From positions 1 to 17,975 of the forward strand of contig CAYRAV010000065.1 in assembly GCA_964422365.1 (NCBI GenBank): a stretch of DNA of 17,975 bases. Direction: 5' to 3'. Below are positions 1-9,200 of the stretch, one piece after another. The stretch is from CAYRAV01 sp964422365. GTDB taxonomy: Bacteria; Bacillota; Clostridia; Lachnospirales; Lachnospiraceae. Each line of letters opens with the position of its first letter. Positions within the stretch are counted from its first letter, which is position 1. The position numbers and the translations under genes are program-made. The notes under the pieces are model-generated. The model was given only the letters and a program-made list of their open reading frames with translations, made no database searches and had not been told where the DNA came from.

Positions 1-3000
1 TGCATTTTCAGAGGCTGCATTAATCCTTCTGCTACTTTCAGATTCATTTGATTATCATCTACGACTAAAATTTTTGCATCTGGTGCTGTAAATCTTTCAA
101 CATTCTCATTTTTGCCCTCTTTTTCTATTTCTGGTTCTTCTATCAGTCTTTGTGGTACCTCAAAAGAGAACTCACTGCCCACACCATATTCACTTGTTAC
201 AGAAATAGAGCCTCCCATTAGTGTCACTAATGCTTTTGAAATGGATAATCCCAAACCTGTACCTTCTATTTTTCGGTTTCTCTTGCCATCTACCTGTTGA
301 AAAGATGTAAATAATTTCTTCTGATCCTCTGGTTTAATGCCGATTCCTGTATCTTTTATGGAAAATTTCAATAAAATAGTTTCTCCATCTGGTTCATAAT
401 CTACCACAATTGTAACAGAACCTTCTTCTGTAAATTTAATGGCATTATTTCCAAGATTAATGATAACTTGTCTAATTCTCATATCATCTCCATATAAATA
501 CATAGGAATATCCTGGTTGACCATCATTTTCAATCGTAATGATTTTTCACCAATACGTGCAGACAGTATATTTTTTACATCTGCTAATACATCTGATACT
601 TTATATTCACCTTCCCTAATTTCCATTTTCCCTGATTCTATCTTTGAAAAATCTAAAATATCGTTGATAATAGACAAAAGGCTTTTACCTGCTGATTGTA
701 TCTGTGCTATGGTTTCTTTTTGTTCTTTGGACATTTTACCTCTCATTGCAATTTCTGCCATACCAATAATTGCATTCATTGGTGTCCGGATTTCATGACT
801 CATATTTGCCAAAAAGTTTGACTTTGCCTCATTGGCTGCTTCCGCTTCATCTTTTAACTCAATCACTTGTTCCATTTGATTTTTTAGTCTTATATTTGCC
901 TGCACTAATTTTCCCCTTACCTCTAAGCTATCTATAGCATTAGAAATCTGGCGGAATACGTAGGCAAACACTTCCAAATCTTCCTTCGTTAAAATGGAAT
1001 GCTCTTTAGATGTCCAACTGTCTTTCATCTCAATGTAAGCAATAAAAATACTCTTTAACACTTCATCTTCAAATATAGGAACAGCTACAAACGAAAAAAT
1101 CCTTTCTTCATCGAACATAGATATCATTTTATCATGTTCTTCATCTCTTACACCATTCTTAGAAACGACAAAACCTTTTGGCTTCTCATAAAAATATTGT
1201 ACAATATAATCTACTGCTTCTTTTGAAATATCAAGTCCCCTATCTGCATATACGATATTCTTTTCCTCTTCTGTACATCGAATCATCAATGCTTTATCAA
1301 TATTGAAATTATTTTTAAAAACGGGTATGATATTCTCTACTTCTTGTTTTACTGTTCCTGTCATATGGTTCATTAATCTTTGTAGTATATTAAGAAGATG
1401 GATACTTTTTACCAGATCCTCTTTTTCTTTTTCAAGACACTCTTTTTTTACCATTTCTGATATTTCATAAATAGAAATATTTTCTAATTCCATTTTAGAA
1501 AATGTAATTTTGTCCTGTTCTGCTATTTTCTCTCCCAGCAAAGCATTGATTTTCTGCTCCATATAAATATAATGATTTTTCCCGCAGTATTCCTTACATT
1601 CCAATAATATGCCTTTTGCCTCTTCTGTCCTTCCAACTGCCATAAATAATGCATATTTTTCAATGGCAAACTGTGGATAATTAAAAAACATCGCTCCTGT
1701 GGAACGTTTCATATAGAATTCCGCCTTATCAAAATCGTTTTTGGCATCTTCATAATATTTTTCTCTTTTTTTCATCAATCCGCTTACAAAGTATACTAAA
1801 AACATACTATCATCGGCAAAATATTCTTTTTCCTCATCTTTTTTTCCTAAAATATGAGCTAAAAACTGTTTTGCATTATTTAAATATAAATGCGCTCTAT
1901 ACATTACTCCCTGCCTAAAACAAGAAAGTGCAATCAAACCAAATAATTTTGATATATTACATGTTTTCATTGTGCTTTGTTTTAACATATTAAGGATATT
2001 AGCAGCCTCTAACAAATAAATACTTGCATTTTCATAAGCTTCTGCCAATATGGCATTAATGCCCAAATTGTATAACGTTTCCACTATTTCATCTATCATT
2101 TCGTTTTTATAATACAAAATTAATGCTTTATTATAATAGGTATTCGCCACTTCATAATGTTCCAACCCACAATTACTGTATCCTAAACCATTATAAATAC
2201 CTGCCTCCCCAGACTCATCTTTGCTTTTCTTTACAATCTTTAACATTTTTTCATAAAAATAAATGCATACCGAAAAATAGCCATGAATAGACGCAAGCAT
2301 AACATTTTTTCGATATGCCTCTACTAAAAACTGCTCATTTTGCAGTTTTTCCCCGAGAGCAATTCCCTTATTAAATTCTGAAATCCTGTCTTCGATTCCT
2401 TCTATCGTTATAAAATTTTGATAATCACAATTAAAACTATACACATAAATATGTGCAAGGTGATTTTCATATCCATATTTGACACATTGTGCAACAAAAC
2501 TTTTTTCTACTTCAGCATTGTCTTCACATATCCATACATTTTTCCATCCCAGATATAATGACATATTCTTTAATAGCTTTACATGCATTTGAAGCTTTTC
2601 ATCTTCTACTTCCTGCACCGCCATTTCGCACTCTGCCATACTTTTTTCCACCTGTGTATTGTTTCCACTATATATATAGATTAAACTTTTTAAATAACTA
2701 TTTTCTACTTCGTATCTCTGTTGTATATCCGGATTGTCAGACTTCAATTGCTCTAAAGTATCATAAATATACAGAGCATAAGAATATTCCTCTTTTTCCA
2801 TGCTAGCCCAAAGATACATCTGAAGCAGTTTTCTTTTCTGGGGCAGCTCAATCCCAACTATTTCTTTTCTCTCAAAAGCCTCTTTTAGATAATAAGTAGT
2901 CTGCTCAAACTCAAGTGTATAGAACATATTGTTTAAATTTGTAATATCCAGCGGAATGTTGTTGTCTCTAATTTTTGTTGCCATTAGCGTTTCTATCAAT

Positions 3001-3671
3001 TCTTCTTCTGTTTCAAAAATCCAATTGCACACCATATCATATTCCTGGCAAACATTTATCAAATGCTGCAAACTGTCTTCAGAAAAGGAAAGTGTTTTTC
3101 CTGCCTTGTTAAATATTGCCATAATTTTTATATGCCCGCAATAATCCTGTTTTAAAATTTCTTCCAGCATCTCTAACAGTGAACTACCTGCACAGTTTAC
3201 TTCATTTAATACTATAAAAACAGGCTGTTCTTCTGCTATTTTTTTTAACATACACAATACTGCATTTCTGAATTTTCTTCTTTCATACTGGTACTCTCCA
3301 ATAATCATTTCTTCACAACGTTCACAACTGCCATTTTGAAAATATGTTTCAAATATCTGCTTGTGCATTGGATATACTTCTGCTTGTTCTAAAAAATCCC
3401 CTACAAAAAAACTAGAATCCATTTCCTGCTTTTTTCTTATAAAATTACTAATTATGTCTAAAAAAGGCTCATAAGGTCTTCTCATTTCTGTATATTCAAA
3501 ACTATGACAAATTACCTGATAGCCTTTTTTTTCTATATTCATTTTTTCTATATCTTTTGCTGTGACACAAAAAGCATTGTCATGCCTCATAAGCAGCACA
3601 TTCTTCTCCTTGTCTTCTAATAACAATGTATCAATATATTCCAGAAAAAATTTACTTGTCTTCTCTGTCAT
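1..3671 (-). CDS. Hybrid sensor histidine kinase, degenerate ATPase + TPR + GAF (C-terminus cut by window edge)
   Basis: An open frame of at least 1223 codons starts at ATG 3671, behind a G-rich GGGGGGG ribosome site, 30 bp after the response regulator gene. Order of parts: residues 1-230 resemble a STAND/AAA_16 ATPase (PYEPFLDII near residue 70; Walker B-like region near 148-162) but no Walker A is visible. Residues about 260-750 are helical and TPR-like (for example GLGYSNCGLEHYEVANTYY). GAF-like at about 755-920. HisKA with SHEIRTPMN and phosphoacceptor His959. HATPase_c with N box Asn1075/Asn1076, DTGIGI, and GTGLGL at 1137-1142. A receiver begins with ILVVDDNQMN near 1205 and runs off the edge. 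No transmembrane segment was seen, so it is probably a cytoplasmic sensor that autophosphorylates and passes phosphate to its own receiver. The ligand is unknown. Kinase identity is certain; the N-terminal assignment is an inference. Confidence 0.93.
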   Translation of the reverse strand, partial: MTEKTSKFFLEYIDTLLLEDKEKNVLLMRHDNAFCVTAKDIEKMNIEKKGYQVICHSFEYTEMRRPYEPFLDIISNFIRKKQEMDSSFFVGDFLEQAEVYPMHKQIFETYFQNGSCERCEEMIIGEYQYERRKFRNAVLCMLKKIAEEQPVFIVLNEVNCAGSSLLEMLEEILKQDYCGHIKIMAIFNKAGKTLSFSEDSLQHLINVCQEYDMVCNWIFETEEELIETLMATKIRDNNIPLDITNLNNMFYTLEFEQTTYYLKEAFERKEIVGIELPQKRKLLQMYLWASMEKEEYSYALYIYDTLEQLKSDNPDIQQRYEVENSYLKSLIYIYSGNNTQVEKSMAECEMAVQEVEDEKLQMHVKLLKNMSLYLGWKNVWICEDNAEVEKSFVAQCVKYGYENHLAHIYVYSFNCDYQNFITIEGIEDRISEFNKGIALGEKLQNEQFLVEAYRKNVMLASIHGYFSVCIYFYEKMLKIVKKSKDESGEAGIYNGLGYSNCGLEHYEVANTYYNKALILYYKNEMIDEIVETLYNLGINAILAEAYENASIYLLEAANILNMLKQSTMKTCNISKLFGLIALSCFRQGVMYRAHLYLNNAKQFLAHILGKKDEEKEYFADDSMFLVYFVSGLMKKREKYYEDAKNDFDKAEFYMKRSTGAMFFNYPQFAIEKYALFMAVGRTEEAKGILLECKEYCGKNHYIYMEQKINALLGEKIAEQDKITFSKMELENISIYEISEMVKKECLEKEKEDLVKSIHLLNILQRLMNHMTGTVKQEVENIIPVFKNNFNIDKALMIRCTEEEKNIVYADRGLDISKEAVDYIVQYFYEKPKGFVVSKNGVRDEEHDKMISMFDEERIFSFVAVPIFEDEVLKSIFIAYIEMKDSWTSKEHSILTKEDLEVFAYVFRQISNAIDSLEVRGKLVQANIRLKNQMEQVIELKDEAEAANEAKSNFLANMSHEIRTPMNAIIGMAEIAMRGKMSKEQKETIAQIQSAGKSLLSIINDILDFSKIESGKMEIREGEYKVSDVLADVKNILSARIGEKSLRLKMMVNQDIPMYLYGDDMRIRQVIINLGNNAIKFTEEGSVTIVVDYEPDGETILLKFSIKDTGIGIKPEDQKKLFTSFQQVDGKRNRKIEGTGLGLSISKALVTLMGGSISVTSEYGVGSEFSFEVPQRLIEEPEIEKEGKNENVERFTAPDAKILVVDDNQMNLKVAEGLMQPLKM

Positions 3672-3701
3672 ATTAACCCCCCCAATACTCTCGTTCTTCT
3701 A

Positions 3702-4502
3702 TTACATATAAGAAGAAAAAAATTCATTCAGTTTTCTTATCAGTTCCATTCTTGTAATTCCCTTTAAAATATACCCCTGTGGCTTTAATGTAACTACACT
3801 TTTCACTTTTTCTCCATCAGAAACTCCCGTTAAAAAAAAGACTGGTATGTCTCTAAATGCTTCTTCTTTTCTAATAAGTTCCAATGTATGCGGTCCATCA
3901 CATACAGGCATTTCATAATCTAATAAAATAATATCTGGTACTTGTTTCTCTAAAAATAACAAAGCAGCTGCTCCTGAATTCACAATCGACACTTCATAAA
4001 CCCCATCAAGCCAATTCTTTACTGCCCGTAACATTCTTGCATCATCATCCACTACAAGAACATGCTTCTTTCCTGCTTCATATGCAGAAGAATCTACGAC
4101 ACTTCTTGTTTTTTCTTCTAGTATTACATTGTTAATCCCGCATACTTCACAAATTTCTTTTATAATATCATCTTTTGGAATCGGATAAATCAACATCTTG
4201 TCTACTAAAATCCGCATTGTACTGCTTAAAGAATTACATTCATAACTAAATCCAATTACTACTATTTTCAAACGCACCCATTTTGCATCTGCTTTTAATA
4301 ATTCAAAAATTTGAAGCTGCTCTTTTGTTGTCTCTTTCAAATTAACTACAATACAATCCGGCTGCCTCTGATGTAATTGTTTATAAATAATCATCTTATC
4401 AAATCCAACTGCACTTACTTTAAAATATCTTGATAAATTGTTATATGCTTCTGTCATCGAAGCTCCTGCATTTCCAATTAATAAAATCTCTGCATTTTTC
4501 AT
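3702..4502 (-). CDS. Response regulator with pseudo-receiver plus receiver, no output domain
   Basis: I chose ATG 4502 because AAGGAG lies 7 nt upstream; an in-frame ATG at 4508 would sit only 1 nt from it. The protein has 266 residues; numbers here count from the upstream Met. Residues about 148-268 form a classic receiver: acidic cluster Asp154-156, phosphoacceptor Asp197 in LLDYEMP, Thr227, and Lys249 in YILKG. Residues about 6-125 look like a second Rossmann-type receiver fold without the acidic pocket; Asn56 in IVVNLKE lies where the Asp is expected. No DNA-binding or enzymatic domain follows, so it may act as a phosphate relay or protein-binding switch. It is the first gene of an operon with the hybrid kinase, and the two are probably partners. 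Confidence 0.9.
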   Translation of the reverse strand: MKNAEILLIGNAGASMTEAYNNLSRYFKVSAVGFDKMIIYKQLHQRQPDCIVVNLKETTKEQLQIFELLKADAKWVRLKIVVIGFSYECNSLSSTMRILVDKMLIYPIPKDDIIKEICEVCGINNVILEEKTRSVVDSSAYEAGKKHVLVVDDDARMLRAVKNWLDGVYEVSIVNSGAAALLFLEKQVPDIILLDYEMPVCDGPHTLELIRKEEAFRDIPVFFLTGVSDGEKVKSVVTLKPQGYILKGITRMELIRKLNEFFSSYM

Positions 4503-4596
4503 ATTCATACTCCTTGCCTTCCATTTTTTCTATACTTCTCATATTATTTCCTAACACATTACATATAACTTGTAAAACAACTCTATTTTTTTCTTA

Positions 4597-4625
4597 ATTA
4601 TACAACATTTTATGCTGGTTTTCAA
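4597..4625 (-). promoter_or_regulatory. Sigma-A promoter of the response regulator/kinase operon
   Basis: Read on the minus strand, TTGAAA (4620-4625) and TATAAT (4597-4602) are separated by exactly 17 bp. The start codon lies about 95 nt downstream of the -10 box, leaving an AT-rich leader. The match to the sigma-A consensus is 11 of 12 positions. Confidence 0.8.
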
Positions 4626-4700
4626 CAAAACAAAATATCATTTCACAAAAAGCGGTAACAGTTTTGAATAGTTGCAAACTTTCTTTCCATTTTATGAATC

Positions 4701-4750
4701 AAAAAATAGAATTATTCCCTGTGAAACAAACAGGAAATAGTTCTATTCTT
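4701..4750 (-). terminator. Rho-independent terminator of the marR-ABC operon
   Basis: On the minus strand a 17-bp stem (arms 4731-4747 and 4705-4721, 15 exact pairs plus two wobble-type positions) closes a 9-nt loop and runs straight into a T tract (4701-4706). It starts 14 bp after the stop codon of the second ABC gene, as expected for an operon end. Confidence 0.85.
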
Positions 4751-4761
4751 TTTCATAAACA

Positions 4762-6639
4762 CTACTCCAACTCAAATGCTCCTGTATATAATTGGTAATA
4801 CTTTCCTTTTTCTTCAATCAATTTATCATGTGTACCACGTTCTATAATTCTTCCTTGTTCTAATACCATAATTACATCAGAATTTTTAACTGTTGACAGC
4901 CTGTGTGCAATAACAAAGACTGTTCTTCCATGCATCAGAGCATCCATACCTTTTTGTACAATACTTTCTGTTCTTGTGTCAATACTTGAAGTTGCCTCAT
5001 CTAAAATCATAACCGGAGGATCTGCAACTGCCGCCCTTGCAATAGACAATAACTGTCTTTGTCCTTGTGACAAACCTGAACCATCTCCCGAAAGAACAGT
5101 ATCATAGCCGTCTGGCAGCATGGAAATAAATTCATGTGCATTGGCACGTTTTGCTGCTGCAATACATTCTTCATCTGTAGCATCTAACTTACCATAACGA
5201 ATATTTTCCATAACTGTTCCTGTAAACAAATTAACATCTTGTAATACAATTCCCAAAGAACGGCGCAGATCATCTTTTTTAATTTTATTAATATTAATGT
5301 TATCATATCGAATCTTTCCATCTGCGATATCATAAAAACGGTTAATCAAATTGGTAATTGTTGTCTTTCCTGCTCCTGTTGCTCCTACAAATGCTACCTT
5401 CTGTCCCGGTTTTGCATATAGGGAAATATTATGGAGTACAATTTTTTCTTCATTATAACCAAAATCTACATCATTGAAATACACATCGCCCATTAATTTT
5501 GTATAAGTAACAGTGCCATCTCCATGAGGATGTTTCCATGCCCACATTCCAGTATGCTCTTTCGTTTCTAAGATCTCTCCATTTTCTTCTCTCGCATTCA
5601 CTAAGGTAACATAACCTTCATCTTTTTCCTCTTCTTCATCAATCAACTGAAAAATACGTTTTGCACCTGCTAATGCCATAACAATAGAATTAATCTGTTG
5701 GGAAACCTGACTGATTGGCATAGAAAACCTTTTACTCAATGTTAAAAAGGATGCAATTACACCTAAAGTGATTCCACCTATATTATGAACTGCCAATGCC
5801 CCGCCCACAATTGCAATCAAAACATATTGCAGATTTCCTAAGTTTGCCATAATCGGCATAAAAATATTGGCATATTTATTGGCTTCTGTAGCATTGATAC
5901 ATAATTCCTCATTTAATTTATCAAATTGTTCCTTTGCTTTTTCTTCATGACAGAACACCTTTACAACCTTTTGTCCATTAATCATTTCTTCAATATAACC
6001 ATTGACTGCACCAATTGACTTTTGCTGCTTTATAAAATATTTTGCACTATTTCCGCCAATGAACTTAACTACAAACATCATAATCACGACAAATACAATC
6101 ACAAAAATTGTCATATAAATGCTCAAATACAGCATAGCACAAAATACAGAAACAATTGTAACAACGGAGGACAATACCTGTGGTATACTTTGTGACAGCA
6201 TCTGACGCAGTGTATCTGTATCATTTGTATAATAACTCATAATATCTCCATGAGTATGGGTATCAAAATATTTTATTGGAAGTTTTTGCATATGTGCAAA
6301 CATTGTATCACGAATATCTTTTAAAATTCCTTGTGAAATCACTACCATGAATCTGTTATACAAATAAGTAGAAATAATTCCAATCACATAAACACCCGCC
6401 ATCAATAAAATCATTCTAAACAATCCTGAAAATGCAGGATTATCTTGTAACAGCATAGGCTCAATATAATTGTCAATCAATATTTGCAGAAAAAGAGAAT
6501 CTGCCACACCTACAATGGCACTTACTAAAATACAAATAACAACAACTATAAATCTGGCACGATATGCTTTCAGATAAGATAATAATCTTTTGATGGTTGC
6601 TTTAGAATTTCTCTTTTTTCTTTGTTTTCTCTCTGGCAT
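4762..6639 (-). CDS. ABC exporter half-transporter, catalytic subunit of a heterodimer
   Basis: A 625-residue exporter with an N-terminal six-helix transmembrane domain (about residues 20-320) and a C-terminal nucleotide-binding domain. Visible motifs: Walker A GATGAGKTT at 419-427, signature LSQGQ at 523-527, Walker B VMILDEATSSID with catalytic Glu548, and H-loop His579 in IAHRLST. The signature has Gln where canonical LSGGQ has Gly. That is the variant seen in the catalytic half of heterodimeric exporters such as TM288, LmrD and BmrD. A stretch of about 45 residues before the NBD core (ETKEHTGMWAWKHPHGDG) is longer than usual. The ATG follows GGGAGG by 6 nt and lies 24 bp after the other subunit. 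It is probably a multidrug or peptide exporter in the cytoplasmic membrane; the substrate cannot be read from sequence. Confidence 0.95.
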   Translation of the reverse strand: MPERKQRKKRNSKATIKRLLSYLKAYRARFIVVVICILVSAIVGVADSLFLQILIDNYIEPMLLQDNPAFSGLFRMILLMAGVYVIGIISTYLYNRFMVVISQGILKDIRDTMFAHMQKLPIKYFDTHTHGDIMSYYTNDTDTLRQMLSQSIPQVLSSVVTIVSVFCAMLYLSIYMTIFVIVFVVIMMFVVKFIGGNSAKYFIKQQKSIGAVNGYIEEMINGQKVVKVFCHEEKAKEQFDKLNEELCINATEANKYANIFMPIMANLGNLQYVLIAIVGGALAVHNIGGITLGVIASFLTLSKRFSMPISQVSQQINSIVMALAGAKRIFQLIDEEEEKDEGYVTLVNAREENGEILETKEHTGMWAWKHPHGDGTVTYTKLMGDVYFNDVDFGYNEEKIVLHNISLYAKPGQKVAFVGATGAGKTTITNLINRFYDIADGKIRYDNININKIKKDDLRRSLGIVLQDVNLFTGTVMENIRYGKLDATDEECIAAAKRANAHEFISMLPDGYDTVLSGDGSGLSQGQRQLLSIARAAVADPPVMILDEATSSIDTRTESIVQKGMDALMHGRTVFVIAHRLSTVKNSDVIMVLEQGRIIERGTHDKLIEEKGKYYQLYTGAFELE

Positions 6640-6663
6640 AATAGACCTCCCTTTCTTTTATTA

Positions 6664-8385
6664 TTAGGATGCTTTGTTCTGTGACTCATAAACTTCCCTG
6701 TAAATGGCATTTTCTTTTAAGAGCTGTTCATGTGTTCCTATGGCATCTATCTTTCCTGCATTCATTACAATAATCTTATCTGCATCCTCAATAGAAGAAA
6801 TTCTCTGTGCAATAATAATCTTTGTTGTATCCGGTATTTCTTCTAAAAATGCCTTTCTAATTAACGAGTCTGTTTTTGTATCAACTGCACTGGTAGAATC
6901 ATCTAATATTAAAATCTTTGGTTTTTTCAAAAGCGCCCTTGCAATACATAATCTCTGCTTTTGACCACCGGAAACATTACTTCCCCCCTGCTCAATATAG
7001 GTATTATATTTATCTGGAAATGTACGGATAAAATCATCTGCCTGCGATTGTTTACATGCCCGAATCATTTCCTCTTCTGTTGCCGTTTCATGCCCCCATC
7101 TTAGATTATCTTTAATTGTTCCCGAAAATAATACATTTTTCTGCAGCACCATAGCTACCTGATTTCGCAGTGTTTCAATATCGTATTCCCTTACATCTAC
7201 ACCACCCACAAGAACCTTACCTTCCGTTGCATCATATAATCTTGGAATAAGCTGTACCAAACTGGATTTTGAACTTCCGGTTCCGCCAATAATACCTATT
7301 GTTTCACCTGATTTGATAGAAAGATCAATTTGTTTCAAACAATTTCTGTCCTTGTTTTTAGAATACCGAAAAGATACCTTATCAAATACAATGCTTCCAT
7401 CCTTTACTTCCATTACAGGATGATCACCATTTTTCAAATCTGCATCTTCTTCTAAAATTTCTACGATACGTTCTGCTGAGGCACGTGCCATAATAATCAT
7501 TACCATTACCATAGAAAGCATCATAAGACTCATTAAAATCTGCATAATATAACTGATTAAACTCATGAGCTGACCTGTTGTCATAACTCCGCTTACTATG
7601 AGGTTTGCACCAAACCATGAAATCATAATCATACAACCATATGCACAAAACTGCATAAGCGGTGCATTGATCGCCAATAATCTTTCTGCAACGGAAAAAT
7701 CTTTGTAGATGGTTTTTGAAACATCTCCAAATTTTTCTTCTTCATATTCTTCTCTTACAAAAGATTTTACTACTCGTATCCCATGCAGGTTCTCCTGTAC
7801 CACATTATTTAATTTATCATATGTTTTAAAAACCCGTTCAAAGATAGGATGTGCTTTTTGAATAATCAAATATAAACCTATTGCCAAAATTGGTATGGTG
7901 ACTAAAAATACACATGCCAGTTCTACATTAATCCGAAATGCCATAATCATAGAAAAAATAATCATAACAGGTCCTCTGACTGCTGTTCTTATAATCATCT
8001 GATAGGCATTCTGCACATTTGTAATATCTGTTGTAAGCCTTGTTACAATACTTGCAGTTGAAAACTTATCAATATTAGAAAAAGAAAATTTCTGTACATT
8101 ATAGTACATATCTTTTCGCAAGTTTTTTGCAAAACCTGCTGATGCAACTGCTGCATATTTTCCAGATAGCCCGCCAAAAGCCAAAGAAAAACAACACATG
8201 ATTACTAAAACAATTCCTATTCTCTGAATATAGTTCATGTCTCCTCTGTTAATTCCATAATCAATTAACTTTGCCATCAAAAAAGGAATGATAACTTCCA
8301 TGATGACTTCACATGTTACAAATAATGGTGCCAGCCAGGAGGCCGTTTTATATTCCCTGATACTGGATGCTAATTTTTTTAACAT
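6664..8385 (-). CDS. ABC exporter half-transporter, degenerate-site subunit of a heterodimer
   Basis: A 573-residue exporter with six predicted transmembrane helices (about residues 15-300) followed by an NBD. Walker A is GGTGSSKSS (367-375) and the signature is canonical VSGGQ (471-475). The Walker B ending is ILILDDSTS, with Asp496 in the place of the catalytic Glu, and the H-loop reads IIAQRISS, with Gln527 instead of His. These substitutions are diagnostic of the non-catalytic half in heterodimeric exporters (TM287, LmrC, BmrC). Together with the non-canonical LSQGQ of the downstream partner they form one degenerate composite site, while its own canonical signature completes the active site. 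It is translated from ATG 8385 behind AAGGAAG, 117 bp after marR. A palindrome in that gap may let MarR act on it separately. Confidence 0.95.
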   Translation of the reverse strand: MLKKLASSIREYKTASWLAPLFVTCEVIMEVIIPFLMAKLIDYGINRGDMNYIQRIGIVLVIMCCFSLAFGGLSGKYAAVASAGFAKNLRKDMYYNVQKFSFSNIDKFSTASIVTRLTTDITNVQNAYQMIIRTAVRGPVMIIFSMIMAFRINVELACVFLVTIPILAIGLYLIIQKAHPIFERVFKTYDKLNNVVQENLHGIRVVKSFVREEYEEEKFGDVSKTIYKDFSVAERLLAINAPLMQFCAYGCMIMISWFGANLIVSGVMTTGQLMSLISYIMQILMSLMMLSMVMVMIIMARASAERIVEILEEDADLKNGDHPVMEVKDGSIVFDKVSFRYSKNKDRNCLKQIDLSIKSGETIGIIGGTGSSKSSLVQLIPRLYDATEGKVLVGGVDVREYDIETLRNQVAMVLQKNVLFSGTIKDNLRWGHETATEEEMIRACKQSQADDFIRTFPDKYNTYIEQGGSNVSGGQKQRLCIARALLKKPKILILDDSTSAVDTKTDSLIRKAFLEEIPDTTKIIIAQRISSIEDADKIIVMNAGKIDAIGTHEQLLKENAIYREVYESQNKAS

Positions 8386-8437
8386 AACATTCTTCCTTTC
8401 TTCTATTTTTTATTCAAATTCTGTATTGATTATTACT

Positions 8438-8467
8438 TTTTAATTGTAAGCAGGCTAACAATTAAAA
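8438..8467. promoter_or_regulatory. Candidate MarR operator 2, between marR and the first ABC gene
   Basis: A near-perfect inverted repeat: AATTGTAAG-N4-CTAACAATT, extended by TTTT and AAAA to 13-nt arms with one mismatch. Its core shares CAG and CTAACA with the palindrome in the marR promoter. In RNA it would form an AT-rich hairpin followed by few Ts, so attenuation is a weaker alternative. Confidence 0.6.
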
Positions 8468-8502
8468 AATATTAACTTTCTTATATTCTCATAAACTTTT
8501 CT

Positions 8503-8940
8503 TCAATGATTCGACAATTTTTCTTCTATTTGATCTAATACCCTAAAAAAAGCAGCCAAATCATCCTTATCAATCTGATCTGCTAACTTTTCTTCAAATT
8601 CTTCAATTTCATTTTCTATTTTCTCTTGTTCTGCCATTGCCGCAGGTGTTAATTGAATTTTCTTCAATCTGGCATCATAATCTACAGAAACTCTTGTCAG
8701 CAATCCATTCTTCTCCATCCGCTGTAAAATTGCTGTGGCAGTAGAACGCCTAATGGTAAATTCCTCTTCAATATCCTTTTGAAATACATCTTTTCCATCC
8801 TGTTTGCTAATAAACCCAATAATCCATCCCTGCATTCTGGTAAACTTTCTGCCATGTTTTACCACTATCACATTGTCGATATATCTTCGCAACAAGTTTG
8901 ATACAAGCCGCACTCTAAAACCAATCTTTTGTATCTCCAT
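8503..8940 (-). CDS. MarR-family transcriptional repressor
   Basis: A 145-residue winged-helix protein of usual MarR length. Helices around residues 36-80 include the probable recognition helix IRRSTATAILQRMEKNGLL (63-81). The wing carries the family signature DYDARLKKIQLT (87-98), and long C-terminal helices (101-143) provide the dimer interface. ATG 8940 follows AGGTGG. The gene opens an operon with two ABC exporter subunits, the classic arrangement in which the repressor senses an exported drug or metabolite and controls its own promoter. A consensus promoter with a palindrome just downstream of the -10 box supports autorepression. The family call is firm; the ligand is unknown. Confidence 0.93.
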   Translation of the reverse strand: MEIQKIGFRVRLVSNLLRRYIDNVIVVKHGRKFTRMQGWIIGFISKQDGKDVFQKDIEEEFTIRRSTATAILQRMEKNGLLTRVSVDYDARLKKIQLTPAAMAEQEKIENEIEEFEEKLADQIDKDDLAAFFRVLDQIEEKLSNH

Positions 8941-8963
8941 ATCCCACCTGTTCTTTCCTTATT

Positions 8964-8979
8964 TGTTAGACAGCTAACA
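8964..8979. promoter_or_regulatory. Candidate MarR operator 1
   Basis: A perfect 16-bp palindrome, TGTTAG-ACAG-CTAACA, begins 3 bp downstream of the -10 box of the marR promoter and so covers the likely transcription start. A bound dimer would block RNA polymerase. It shares the TTAG-N4-CTAACA core with the second palindrome at 8438-8467, with one half-site changed there to TAAG. Confidence 0.7.
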
Positions 8980-8982
8980 CTC

Positions 8983-9011
8983 ATTATATGCACTATACCA
9001 ACTTATGTCAA
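8983..9011 (-). promoter_or_regulatory. Perfect consensus sigma-A promoter for marR-ABC operon
   Basis: On the minus strand, TTGACA (9006-9011) and TATAAT (8983-8988) match the consensus at all 12 positions with a 17-bp spacer. Such a strong promoter fits an operon kept silent by a repressor. Confidence 0.9.
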
Positions 9012-9200
9012 GTTCATTTTTATATACTGACAGATTGCCCATAACAGTTTAATCATACAGAAGATAATTGTGCAAAATGTATGTGAATACCGACACACCC
9101 AAGGGCAGTTTCTACAATCATTTCTATAGGATTAAATAATAAACATGAATCTTTATTTGCCCTCAAATTATATTCTCTCTATGATTTGCATGCTTTCTAT

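Noticed and set aside
439..798. 119-codon plus-strand frame
   Set aside because: Antisense shadow of the HisKA/HATPase region of the hybrid kinase.
7424..7648. 74-codon minus-strand frame inside the ABC gene
   Set aside because: Out-of-frame overlap with the degenerate ABC subunit, with low-complexity composition.
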